Positions 44,119 through 52,082 of a stretch of DNA of 64,000 bases are shown piece by piece. The position numbers and the translations under genes are program-made. This DNA comes from Hohaiivirga grylli (GTDB lineage: Bacteria > Pseudomonadota > Alphaproteobacteria > Rhizobiales > Beijerinckiaceae), in NCBI RefSeq assembly GCF_039655745.1, contig NZ_JBBYXI010000002.1, positions 682,001 to 746,000 on the forward strand. Reading direction: 5' to 3'. The notes below the pieces were generated by a model. That model saw only the letters and a list, made by a program, of their open reading frames with translations. It was not told the origin of the DNA and made no database searches. Positions within the stretch are counted from its first letter, which is position 1. Each line of letters begins with the position of its first letter.

Positions 44119-44556
44119 TCAGCCTGATTTAGCCGTTACCGGAATCATCGTTCCCTGCATGATTGCAACATGCTTACGCTGCCCGGCATCGTCTTCTGAC
44201 CAGATATCCGCAGATACAACGACAAGACGCCGCCCTGCTTTGATAACACGACCATCTGCAATAAGGCGGCCTGTTCCCGGTGAAAGCAGGTTGATTTTCA
44301 GTTCCACAGACATGACATCGGCATCTTCCGGCATAACACTCAAAGCGGCGTAACCTGCAGCAGAATCACCAAGCGCAAAGATCAACCCAGCATGGGCAAC
44401 ACCCTGCTGCTGCTTGAAACCATCATTTACGGGTGCGGCAATGACAACACGGCCCTGCTCTATTGAGACAAGATTTGCCCCAATAGAACCCATCATGGCC
44501 TGACGCTTAAAATTCTCTGTTATCCGGTTTTGTATCTCAACACTTGCATTCATCAT
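44119..44556 (-). CDS. PaaI-type hotdog-fold thioesterase
   Basis: A 145-aa hotdog-fold protein. Key segments are QQQGVAHAGLIFALGDSAAG, where the HAG-x5-GD region holds the likely catalytic residues, and ELKINLLSPGTGRLIADGRV. It probably hydrolyses an acyl-CoA, but the substrate cannot be read from sequence. Two in-frame ATGs stand side by side at 44556 and 44553. The last codon abuts the ruvX stop; 7-bp inverted arms AACGGCT / AGCCGTT (44097-44103 and 44131-44137) span the junction. Confidence 0.88.
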   Translation of the reverse strand: MMNASVEIQNRITENFKRQAMMGSIGANLVSIEQGRVVIAAPVNDGFKQQQGVAHAGLIFALGDSAAGYAALSVMPEDADVMSVELKINLLSPGTGRLIADGRVIKAGRRLVVVSADIWSEDDAGQRKHVAIMQGTMIPVTAKSG

Positions 44557-44599
44557 CAGGCCACTTACCCCATTTCAGGCATCATTCTTATACGGGCTA

Positions 44600-45481
44600 C
44601 TATGGCGTATTTAGTGAGTTGGCAAGCACAGCGCCCAATCTGGCAATAGCCTGATTGCTATCCTGCATGGATGCTTCTGTCTGCGTGATATAGATACCAA
44701 CAACCAACGGCTTTTTCTCTGGTGGCCAGATAACGGCTATAATTGAACGTGAGCCATGCTCACCAGCGCCTGTCTTGTCTGCAATCTTCCATCCCTTGGG
44801 TAGCGTTGAGCGCAAGAGTGCATCGGCAACTTTATCATCAACCATCCACTGACGAAGCAGATCTCTTGAAGCCTCAGACAATCCATCACCAAGGGTTAGC
44901 TTTTTTAAGGTCTTTACAACGGCATTCGGTGTTGTCGTATCACGCAAGTCACCGGGCGTTGCCTCATTCAAATCAGGCTCAAGACGATCAAGCCGCGTCT
45001 CAGTATCACCGATTGAGCGTAAATATGCTGTTAGGCCTTCTGGCCCGCCAATCTGTTCCAAAACCAGGTTGATAGCCGTGTTATCGCTGTATTCAGTCGC
45101 AGCAACACACAGCTCACCGAGCGACATGCCTTTACTGACGAACTTCTCTGTCACAGGTGAATAGGTCACAAGATGGGTTTTATTGAACGAGATAATCTTA
45201 CTTGGTGCCAGTTCCTTGGCATCAGCCTTTGCCAGCATAGCGCCACAGGCAAGAGCCTTGAAGGTACTGTTAAGCGGGAAACGCTCATCACCTCGATAAT
45301 TCCAGCTCTGATCTGTCTGGGTATTAATAACGGAAATTCCGATACGCGCTTTCAGCGTTGTTTCTTCAGCTTTGGCAGCTTCTGTCAGTTTTTCGGCATC
45401 CAGCGCATAGGCTGACGACATGGTAAGAGCAAAAGTACCGACAACAGCAAGGTTACGCAGCAAACTTATCTTCAATTTCAA
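44600..45481 (-). CDS. bla: Class A beta-lactamase, CARB/PSE-like
   Basis: Periplasmic serine beta-lactamase. The 293-aa precursor has a signal peptide (about residues 1-27), then all class A motifs: STFK (nucleophile Ser-72, Ambler 70), SDN at 132-134, ETRLDRLEPDLNE with the general base Glu-168 (Ambler 166), and KTG at 236-238. Cys-79 and Cys-125 match the Ambler 77-123 disulfide. The sequence resembles the PSE/CARB group, but Lys rather than Arg stands at Ambler 234. It is set among core genes with no IS or integron, so it looks like a resident chromosomal gene. No ampR or blaI-type regulator is adjacent. It is 75 bp from dprA on the same strand. Confidence 0.95.
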   Translation of the reverse strand: MKLKISLLRNLAVVGTFALTMSSAYALDAEKLTEAAKAEETTLKARIGISVINTQTDQSWNYRGDERFPLNSTFKALACGAMLAKADAKELAPSKIISFNKTHLVTYSPVTEKFVSKGMSLGELCVAATEYSDNTAINLVLEQIGGPEGLTAYLRSIGDTETRLDRLEPDLNEATPGDLRDTTTPNAVVKTLKKLTLGDGLSEASRDLLRQWMVDDKVADALLRSTLPKGWKIADKTGAGEHGSRSIIAVIWPPEKKPLVVGIYITQTEASMQDSNQAIARLGAVLANSLNTP

Positions 45482-45556
45482 TCTCCATTCATGAATGGCG
45501 GCATGAAGCAGTTACGATTTTATCCGTGTTCAAATTGTGGCTGATTTCTTCAAAGT

Positions 45557-46672
45557 TTAAGCAGATAGGGCAACACGGTTTCCCGCACTTCTCTCCAGAC
45601 GACCGGTAAGTTCCAGCTCAAGAAGGGCTGTCTGGATGACACGAAAAGATAAACCTGACATCTGCACAATATCATCAACACTCGTTGGAACCGGGCTTAA
45701 AAACTGCAAAACCTTTTCTGTTTCCTGAGGGCTCGGCAGGTGATCTGTCAGTAGCTCAGAATGTTCTGGCAAACTGGCTTCCTGTTTCTGTGCACTCAGT
45801 CGTCCCAGCCCCAGTACAGGCTCCAGAGCTTCAATAATGTGCTCAGTACTCCCGCAAAGTATTGCCCCCTGTCGGATCAGCTCATTTGGCCCCTCTGCCC
45901 TTGGGTCTAGAGGTGAGCCGGGCACAGCAAAAACCTCCCGCCCCTGATCAAGAGCCAGATTAGCAGTGATCAGAGAACCAGAGCGTTTAGCCGCCTCCAC
46001 CACGACAACCCCATAAGAAAGGCCGGAAACAATTCGGTTGCGACGAGGGAAATCCCGTGCACGAGGCTCCCAGTTCAATGGCATCTCACTGATAACAAGA
46101 CCACCATTGTCCACGATCGCATCTGCAAGCGGGATATTCTGGGACGGGTAAACTTTCATATGTCCACCCGCAATAACAGCAATTGTCCCCCTAACAAGAC
46201 TTGCCTGATGGGCTTTCGTGTCAATGCCACGAGCTAACCCTGATACAACCGTAAAACCAGCCTCACCCAGTTGCCGCGCCAGCCTCTCAGTCATACGTAG
46301 ACCGGCAGCAGATGCATTACGGGAACCAACAATGGCAACCATTGGCCTATGCAAAGCCTGCATATCACCTTTCATTGTGAGCAAGGGCGGAGCTGTATCA
46401 ATTTCCCGAAGTAAGCTTGGGTAGCGCTCATCACATGATGGAATAAAGGTAATACCTGAAAGCCGTGCCAGCGCCAGCTCCTTCTCAGCTTCAGATTTAT
46501 CTGGAATCCTGATGAAAAGCTTACCACTCCGCCTTGCCAGTTCTGGCAAAGCATCAACTGCATTTGCAGCTGTCCCGAATTGCGCAACAAGCGACTGAAA
46601 AGTTTTCGGCCCGATATTGTCAGAGCGAATGAGGCGTAACCAATCTATCAGTTCCTCATCGCTTAACTGCAA
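45557..46672 (-). CDS. dprA: DNA-processing protein DprA
   Basis: Recombination mediator for incoming single-stranded DNA in natural transformation. The SAM-like helical start DEELIDWLRLIRSDNIGP is followed by the Rossmann fold with VAIVGSRNASAAGLRMTERL, GEAGFTVVSGLARGIDTKAH, AVIAGGHMKVYPSQNIPLAD, PRARDFPRRNRIVSGLSYGV and a C-terminal winged-helix domain (DDIVQMSGLSFRVIQTALLE). I chose the TTG at 46672: AAAGGA lies 7 nt upstream and it follows the plsY stop. The ATG at 46711 would add 13 basic residues, overlap plsY by 35 bp and has no ribosome site. Most non-transformable bacteria also keep dprA, so competence is not implied. Confidence 0.92.
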   Translation of the reverse strand: MQLSDEELIDWLRLIRSDNIGPKTFQSLVAQFGTAANAVDALPELARRSGKLFIRIPDKSEAEKELALARLSGITFIPSCDERYPSLLREIDTAPPLLTMKGDMQALHRPMVAIVGSRNASAAGLRMTERLARQLGEAGFTVVSGLARGIDTKAHQASLVRGTIAVIAGGHMKVYPSQNIPLADAIVDNGGLVISEMPLNWEPRARDFPRRNRIVSGLSYGVVVVEAAKRSGSLITANLALDQGREVFAVPGSPLDPRAEGPNELIRQGAILCGSTEHIIEALEPVLGLGRLSAQKQEASLPEHSELLTDHLPSPQETEKVLQFLSPVPTSVDDIVQMSGLSFRVIQTALLELELTGRLERSAGNRVALSA

Positions 46673-46676
46673 GAGC

Positions 46677-47324
46677 CTATCCTTTCTGACCGATCTTGCC
46701 TTCCTTGCCATCCAGAAGGCGTCTGATGTTATCCTGATGCTTCCACCATAAAAGCAGAACCATCAGCAGCGCGATACACGCCATAAGGCTAGTGCCAAAA
46801 TAGAATAGCGAAAGAGCTGAAACGACACTGGCGCAAAGTGCGGCTAATGATGAATAGCGGCTTATAAAAGCAACCCCAAGCCAGACAACGGCAAAAACAA
46901 GTGCTGCCGGCCAGCAGAGGCCCAGCAGGCAGCCAAGGAATGTTGCAACACCCTTACCGCCCCGGAAATGAAGCCAGACAGGAAACAGATGTCCGATGAA
47001 AGCTCCCAGAGCTGCGGCAATGCAGGCATAGTAAACATATTCAGGAAAAAACAGCACTTTTGTCAGAAGAACAGCAAAAGTTCCTTTAAGGGCATCCCCC
47101 AACAGCGTTGCAACAGCGACGCCCTTTCGACCAGTACGCAAAACATTGGTCGCCCCGATATTTCCCGAGCCAATGCTGCGGATATCACCCAGACCAGCCA
47201 TGCGGGTAAAAATCACGCCAAAAGGAATGGAGCCACAAAGATAGCCGAAAACAAGCCCACCTGTCATGAAGAATACAACAAGTGTCCAGTGCGTTATAAT
47301 TACTGAATAAAGGCTTTCATGCAT
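46677..47324 (-). CDS. plsY: Glycerol-3-phosphate acyltransferase PlsY
   Basis: Integral membrane enzyme that acylates glycerol-3-phosphate with acyl-phosphate, the first step of phospholipid synthesis. The 215-aa protein has the motifs FGYLCGSIPFGVIFTRMAGL, RSIGSGNIGATNVLRTGRK and HLFPVWLHFRGGKGVATFLG, and about six membrane helices. It ends RLLDGKEGKIGQKG, a normal family ending. It lies 8 bp downstream of pyrC' and 4 bp before dprA, probably one transcript. Confidence 0.95.
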   Translation of the reverse strand: MHESLYSVIITHWTLVVFFMTGGLVFGYLCGSIPFGVIFTRMAGLGDIRSIGSGNIGATNVLRTGRKGVAVATLLGDALKGTFAVLLTKVLFFPEYVYYACIAAALGAFIGHLFPVWLHFRGGKGVATFLGCLLGLCWPAALVFAVVWLGVAFISRYSSLAALCASVVSALSLFYFGTSLMACIALLMVLLLWWKHQDNIRRLLDGKEGKIGQKG

Positions 47325-47332
47325 TTCTGGCT

Positions 47333-48673
47333 TTATCCTTCTACCTCCTCATCCGGGACATAGTTCTGCTCCGGGTGCAGAGTATCGAATACAATTTTGC
47401 CAGCCACCATTGTCAAAACCACACGCCCCTGTAAACGGGCATCTTCAAATGGCGTGTTCTTTGAACGGGAAAACAGCTTATCTTTATCGACCACATAAGG
47501 CTCGTCAGGATCAAAGACAATAATGTCAGCAGGCGCTCCGGGACGCAGACGCCCTCCGGGCAGCCCCAGAATTTCAGCAGGCCGAGTGGAAAGCGCACGC
47601 ATGAGCTTAGCCAGTGAAATATGACCGGAATGCACCAGACGCAAAGATGCCGACAGCAATGTCTGCAAACCAATGGCACCATTAGCAGCATCTGCAAAAG
47701 GCAACCGTTTGGTCTCGACGTTCTGTGGGTTGTGATCAGACACAATCACATCAATAAGCCCTTCAGAGAGAGCCGCAATCACTGCCTGACGGTCATCTTC
47801 ATCACGTAGCGGTGGGGTCAGTTTAAAGAAGGTTCGGTAATCACCGATATCATTTTCGTTGAATGTCAGATTATTGATTGAAACGCCACAGGTGAACGGC
47901 AGGCCATTCTCTTTGGCTTTACGTGCAATATCAATTGAATCTGTGCAGGAAATCATCGCTGCGTGATAGCGTCCACGTGTGAGACGTACGAGCCGGATAT
48001 CCCGCTCCAGCATAATCGTCTCGGCTTCACGTGGAATACCTACCAGACCAAGGCGCGATGCAAGCAGCCCCTCATTCATGACCCCATTAGCAACGAGATG
48101 CGGATCTTCAACATGCTGACAAACCAGTGCACCAAGATCTGCAGCATAAGTCAAAGCGCGGCGCATGACCTGAGCATTGGTAACACTACGGCTGCCATCG
48201 GTGAATGCAACAGCACCAGCCTCCCTCAGAAGCCCGAACTCTGTCATCTCCTGCCCCAACGTACCCTTCGTCAGGGCAGCCATCGGCCTGATATTGACGA
48301 TTGCCGTATCGTGAGCGCGCCGCAGGATATAATCAACAGTTGCCGGTGTATCGACAACCGGGTTTGTTTCCGGCATGGAAATAACTGTCGTAATACCCCC
48401 AGCCGCCGCAGCTTTACTGGCTGTCAGCAGGGTTTCTCGTGAAGCTGCACCCGGCTCGCCAATGAAGGCACGCATATCAATCAGACCAGGAGCAACGATA
48501 CGTCCTCCGCAATCAATCACTTCATAATCAGCCGAGGCCTTGGGGCGCGGACTTTCAGAAATTCCCTTGATCAGCCCATCCCGGATTGTCAGACTTCCCG
48601 GAACTGGTTTCTCGTTTACTGGGTCGAGTATCTGCGCATTGACAAGCAGCAGCGGACGTTCATTCGCTTTCAT
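47333..48673 (-). CDS. pyrX: Dihydroorotase homologue lacking most metal ligands (PyrC'/PyrX type, probably non-catalytic)
   Basis: A 446-aa protein of the type I dihydroorotase fold. The catalytic HxHxR motif is replaced: PGLIDMRAFIGEPG instead of PGxxDxHxHxREPG. MPNT reads MPET, the histidine segment HVST reads MISC, and the TPHHL histidines read SINNL. The later QHVED histidine and SDHNP aspartate remain. The loss of several ligands argues that it cannot hold the metal pair and is instead the structural partner of the adjacent aspartate carbamoyltransferase. This is known for PyrC' of Pseudomonas, where a second active PyrC exists elsewhere. Start ATG 48673 lies 17 bp after pyrB. The active dihydroorotase is presumably outside the window. 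Confidence 0.88.
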   Translation of the reverse strand: MKANERPLLLVNAQILDPVNEKPVPGSLTIRDGLIKGISESPRPKASADYEVIDCGGRIVAPGLIDMRAFIGEPGAASRETLLTASKAAAAGGITTVISMPETNPVVDTPATVDYILRRAHDTAIVNIRPMAALTKGTLGQEMTEFGLLREAGAVAFTDGSRSVTNAQVMRRALTYAADLGALVCQHVEDPHLVANGVMNEGLLASRLGLVGIPREAETIMLERDIRLVRLTRGRYHAAMISCTDSIDIARKAKENGLPFTCGVSINNLTFNENDIGDYRTFFKLTPPLRDEDDRQAVIAALSEGLIDVIVSDHNPQNVETKRLPFADAANGAIGLQTLLSASLRLVHSGHISLAKLMRALSTRPAEILGLPGGRLRPGAPADIIVFDPDEPYVVDKDKLFSRSKNTPFEDARLQGRVVLTMVAGKIVFDTLHPEQNYVPDEEVEG

Positions 48674-48690
48674 ATTAAGCTCCTTATCAA

Positions 48691-49635
48691 TCAGCCGTTT
48701 GGCAAATGGGTTGCAAGTGCTTCGAGCACGGCCATACGTACGGCAACACCCATTTCAACCTGTTCACAAATTAGCGATTGCGGCCCGTCAGCAACTTCAG
48801 ACGAGATTTCGACACCCCGGTTCATTGGACCCGGGTGCATCACAAGCGCGTCTTCTTTTGCAAAAGACAGCTTTTCAGCATCAAGCCCGTAGTAACGGAA
48901 GTACTCAGAGACTGACGGGATGAAGGAGCCACTCATACGCTCAAGCTGCAAACGCAGCATCATGACAATGTCAACGCTTCGCAGACCTTTACGCATGTCC
49001 GTAAAAATCTCAAATCCGAATTTCTCAATTCCCGGTGGCATCAGGGTTGTCGGCCCAATCAACCGGACGCGTGCCCCCATCGCTCCAAGAAGCAGCATAT
49101 TCGATCGTGCAACGCGGGAGTGTAGAATATCACCACAGATTGCAACTGTTAGTCCCTGCAACTGCCCCTTGTTCCGGCGGATGGTGAGGGCATCGAGCAG
49201 TGCCTGAGTCGGATGTTCATGCGCACCATCACCGGCATTGATCACTGAACAGTCAACCTTGCGGGCCAGAAGATGGACGGCACCAGCTGACTGATGTCTT
49301 ACAACAATCAGATCAGGCCGCATGGCATTAAGCGTTGCGGCCGTATCAATCAGGGTTTCGCCCTTTTTGACCGATGATGAGGCAACAGACATGTTCATGA
49401 CATCAGCCCCCAAGCGCTTGCCCGCAATCTCAAAGGAAGATTGCGTTCGGGTGGAAGGTTCAAAGAACAGATTGATCTGTGTGCGGCCGCTGAGTGTGTT
49501 TTTCTTCTTCTCAATTTGTCGTGAAACACCGACCTGTTGGTCTGCTAGATCGAGAAGATAGTTGATATCCAAGGGGCTGAGCCCCTCAATGCCAAGCAAA
49601 TGGCGATGCGGGAAAGAAGGCTTTAAAGTTTTCAT
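48691..49635 (-). CDS. pyrB: Aspartate carbamoyltransferase catalytic subunit
   Basis: First committed step of pyrimidine synthesis: carbamoyl phosphate plus aspartate gives carbamoyl aspartate. The 314-aa protein carries the carbamoyl phosphate site FFEPSTRTQSSFEIAGKRLG, GDGAHEHPTQALLDALTIRR, and the aspartate-site MMLRLQLERM and MHPGPMNRGVEI. No PyrI regulatory subunit is adjacent; with the pyrC' partner next to it, a dodecamer of the PyrB-PyrC' kind is likely. First gene of the pyrB-pyrC'-plsY-dprA run. Confidence 0.97.
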   Translation of the reverse strand: MKTLKPSFPHRHLLGIEGLSPLDINYLLDLADQQVGVSRQIEKKKNTLSGRTQINLFFEPSTRTQSSFEIAGKRLGADVMNMSVASSSVKKGETLIDTAATLNAMRPDLIVVRHQSAGAVHLLARKVDCSVINAGDGAHEHPTQALLDALTIRRNKGQLQGLTVAICGDILHSRVARSNMLLLGAMGARVRLIGPTTLMPPGIEKFGFEIFTDMRKGLRSVDIVMMLRLQLERMSGSFIPSVSEYFRYYGLDAEKLSFAKEDALVMHPGPMNRGVEISSEVADGPQSLICEQVEMGVAVRMAVLEALATHLPNG

Positions 49636-49780
49636 CTCAAAGAACTGGCTATAGACGGAAGTTAGTCATCCCGCAAGAAAAGATGCTCAAGCCTAGCTAT
49701 CGACATAGGTCTTATATTACCATCCAATAGTCGAAGATTTCATGCAGCAGCGTGTTAAGTTACAAACTCAAGGGTTGAAA

Positions 49781-51841
49781 ATGCGATATTTTCCTACAAA
49801 AACATTAGCTCTCAGCCTCTCTGTAAGCCTCATCGCATTGACTGCACATGCCGCAGAATCATCCGCTCCTGTTACGAGTGTTCGCCTCTCATCTGGCGGC
49901 CTGGCAGAAGTAAGCAGGGAAATATCTGTTAAAGGACAAACTGACTTCGCTCTCACCGTACCACTTGAGCATGTCAATGATGTTCTCAAAACCATAAGCA
50001 TCAACGATCCGGCCAAGGCCAGAAACAGTGTGACATTGGCAAGTGTCAAAAATCCATGGAAAGCTTTCCAGAATGTACCGGGAGCATCAGATTTAACAAT
50101 AAACCTCGGTAGCTTCCTGCAGGCCTTTAAGGGCCAGACGGTAACAGTCACCAACAATGGTAAATCTGTAACAGGTCAAATTGTAACAATTGAGCAGCAA
50201 ACCCTGGAAACGACAAAAGAGCAAAGCAGGAAAACATATCTTCTGACCATTTTCAGCAACGGCAAACTGTCAACATTTGATCTTCAACAGGTCGAAGTCA
50301 GCTTTAATGACCCTGCCCTGCGCACAAAAATGCAATCTGCTTTTACTGATATGGCAGCAACACAATCCAGCAACACCCGTAATATTGACATTCATTTTGA
50401 TGGTGAAAATGAACGGAAAGTGGCTCTCAACTATATCGTTCCGGCCCCCGTCTGGAAAGCAACATACCGCCTCATATTAAAGCCTGACAATAAAAACGCA
50501 GAATTACAAGGATGGGCGATTATTGAAAATGACACCAGTGATGACTGGAATGACATTCAGCTAACCCTTTCTTCCGGTAGCCCTGTCACGCTCTACCAGA
50601 AGCTGTATCAGTCCTATTATACCTCTCGCCCGGAAATTCAGATTTATACGCCTAAGGGAATTGTGCCCCGCGCAACCAACCCGCAGGAATTCAATCTGAG
50701 TCTGAATAAAGATGAGTCTGACTCTGTTGCATCAGACGTAAGAGAAAGAAAAAAACTCTCAGGGCAGATGCGACAACAAAAAGAGATAGCTTTAAGCAGG
50801 AATACTGCACTTATGGGAGCAGACGCACCTTTATCGCCCCCTGCACCGGAATACGCAGCAAAGCCAGTTTCTCTGTCAAACAGCATTGAATCTGATGTCT
50901 CTGCAACCTTCACGCTTGCTCAACCTGTAACCCTTGCTCAAGGACAATCACTGACAACCCAGTTCTCCAGTAATGACATTTCTGCAAGTCGCGTCTCTGT
51001 CTTTCAGACACAACTCGGCATACCTAACCCGGTTGCCGGCCTTATTTTGGAAAATACCAGCGGTTCATCCTTCCCCTCTGGGATCATGACAGTGTTTGAT
51101 CCCGAAACCGGCTACGTCGGTGACGCGCAACTCATTAATCTGTCAGCAAAGGACATCACCACAGTTTTGTTTGCGACAGATAAAAAGGTTACAATCTCAA
51201 GTGAGGCTGAACAAAATAATATTGTGTCGAAAGTTACTTTTGCGAATGGCCTGCTAAAAACGCAGACATCCCAGCAGTACAAAACCACCTATACAATTAA
51301 AGGTGCTTCCGATGATGACCGGACGATCATTATCGAGCATCCGCGCAGATCAGGCTTTACATACAGCAGTCCAGACTTAAGCAGTGACACGGGAAAATTT
51401 GCCCGCCTGAAAGTCTCGGTTAAAAAGGGTGAGACCGTAAAATCAGTACTGACTGAAACAAGAATATTAGAGCAGAGTTACTCGGCAATTGACCTTGAAA
51501 ATTCAGCACCACAACTCGCCCTGTTACTGAAGAATGCTGCTCCTGAAGTGAAGGACTCTGAAAAAATTGCAATCATTGAGAGTATAATGACCAAGATTGC
51601 GACCGAGAAACAGGCCTTCTCAAGCTATGAGACAGAAATCAGCCGGATCAATAGCGATCAGGCCCGTATACGCTCAAACTATCAGGCCATATACGGCAAG
51701 GGTGATCTTGCAGAGCAATATCTGAAAACAATGGCAGAACAGGAAAAACAGCTACAGAAAATTGCAAACGCAAGAGCCATCATCGAGAAGAACCTTCAGA
51801 CACTCAGAAATGAGCTGGCTGAAAAGCTAAAGACTTTATAA
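49781..51841 (+). CDS. Exported DUF4139-domain protein
   Basis: A 686-aa protein with a Sec signal peptide (MRYFPTKTLALSLSVSLIAL, then TAHA-AE). The ATG at 49781 (AAGGG upstream) is preferred over 49742, which adds 13 residues before the hydrophobic core. The DUF4139 signature appears in KVALNYIVPAPVWKATYRLI, AELQGWAIIENDTSDDWNDI and QLTLSSGSPVTLYQKLYQSY. A C-terminal helical segment rich in Glu, Lys and Gln, about residues 590-686, is probably a coiled coil (ENLAEKLKTL-type ending). The family has no defined biochemical role; some relatives are called mucoidy inhibitors. A membrane-bound or periplasmic scaffold is a guess only. Confidence 0.85.
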   Translation: MRYFPTKTLALSLSVSLIALTAHAAESSAPVTSVRLSSGGLAEVSREISVKGQTDFALTVPLEHVNDVLKTISINDPAKARNSVTLASVKNPWKAFQNVPGASDLTINLGSFLQAFKGQTVTVTNNGKSVTGQIVTIEQQTLETTKEQSRKTYLLTIFSNGKLSTFDLQQVEVSFNDPALRTKMQSAFTDMAATQSSNTRNIDIHFDGENERKVALNYIVPAPVWKATYRLILKPDNKNAELQGWAIIENDTSDDWNDIQLTLSSGSPVTLYQKLYQSYYTSRPEIQIYTPKGIVPRATNPQEFNLSLNKDESDSVASDVRERKKLSGQMRQQKEIALSRNTALMGADAPLSPPAPEYAAKPVSLSNSIESDVSATFTLAQPVTLAQGQSLTTQFSSNDISASRVSVFQTQLGIPNPVAGLILENTSGSSFPSGIMTVFDPETGYVGDAQLINLSAKDITTVLFATDKKVTISSEAEQNNIVSKVTFANGLLKTQTSQQYKTTYTIKGASDDDRTIIIEHPRRSGFTYSSPDLSSDTGKFARLKVSVKKGETVKSVLTETRILEQSYSAIDLENSAPQLALLLKNAAPEVKDSEKIAIIESIMTKIATEKQAFSSYETEISRINSDQARIRSNYQAIYGKGDLAEQYLKTMAEQEKQLQKIANARAIIEKNLQTLRNELAEKLKTL

Positions 51842-51853
51842 GAAAGACCTATT

Positions 51854-51880
51854 AAGTCTGATAATATCAATCAGATTTTT
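51854..51880 (+). terminator. Terminator of the DUF4139 gene
   Basis: AAGTCTGAT pairs with ATCAGATTT (one G-U) around a 7-nt loop, 13 nt after the stop. The 3' arm runs into TTTTT. Confidence 0.78.
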
Positions 51881-51940
51881 GTAATAAATTTCACTCTTAA
51901 AAAATGGCTTGTTAATACTCTCAGGCCATATTCACCGACT

Positions 51941-51993
51941 GTGATAACGGCAAAGAAGCAAACAAGTACAATTGACTCTTTGCCTGTTATCAC
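51941..51993 (+). promoter_or_regulatory. Large imperfect inverted repeat in the topA upstream region
   Basis: GTGATAACGGCAAAGA (51941-51956) pairs with TCTTTGCC-t-GTTATCAC (51977-51993): 16 pairs with one bulged T and a 20-nt loop. No T-run follows. A TTGACT (51972-51977) overlaps the right arm and could be a -35 box, but the -10 is poor. It could be a supercoiling-sensitive cruciform, an operator or a folded leader RNA. Confidence 0.65.
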
Positions 51994-52011
51994 CCACTTA
52001 TCCGCCTGTAG

Positions 52012-52028
52012 CTGGTATGCTTTACCAG
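52012..52028 (+). repeat. Second hairpin in the topA leader
   Basis: CTGGTA-TGCTT-TACCAG is a perfect 6-bp stem 54 nt before the topA start, directly downstream of the large inverted repeat. Confidence 0.5.
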
Positions 52029-52082
52029 TCATTTACTTCATGCGAAGCTTGAATAAGACTTCATAAGATCAGGATATTGCTC

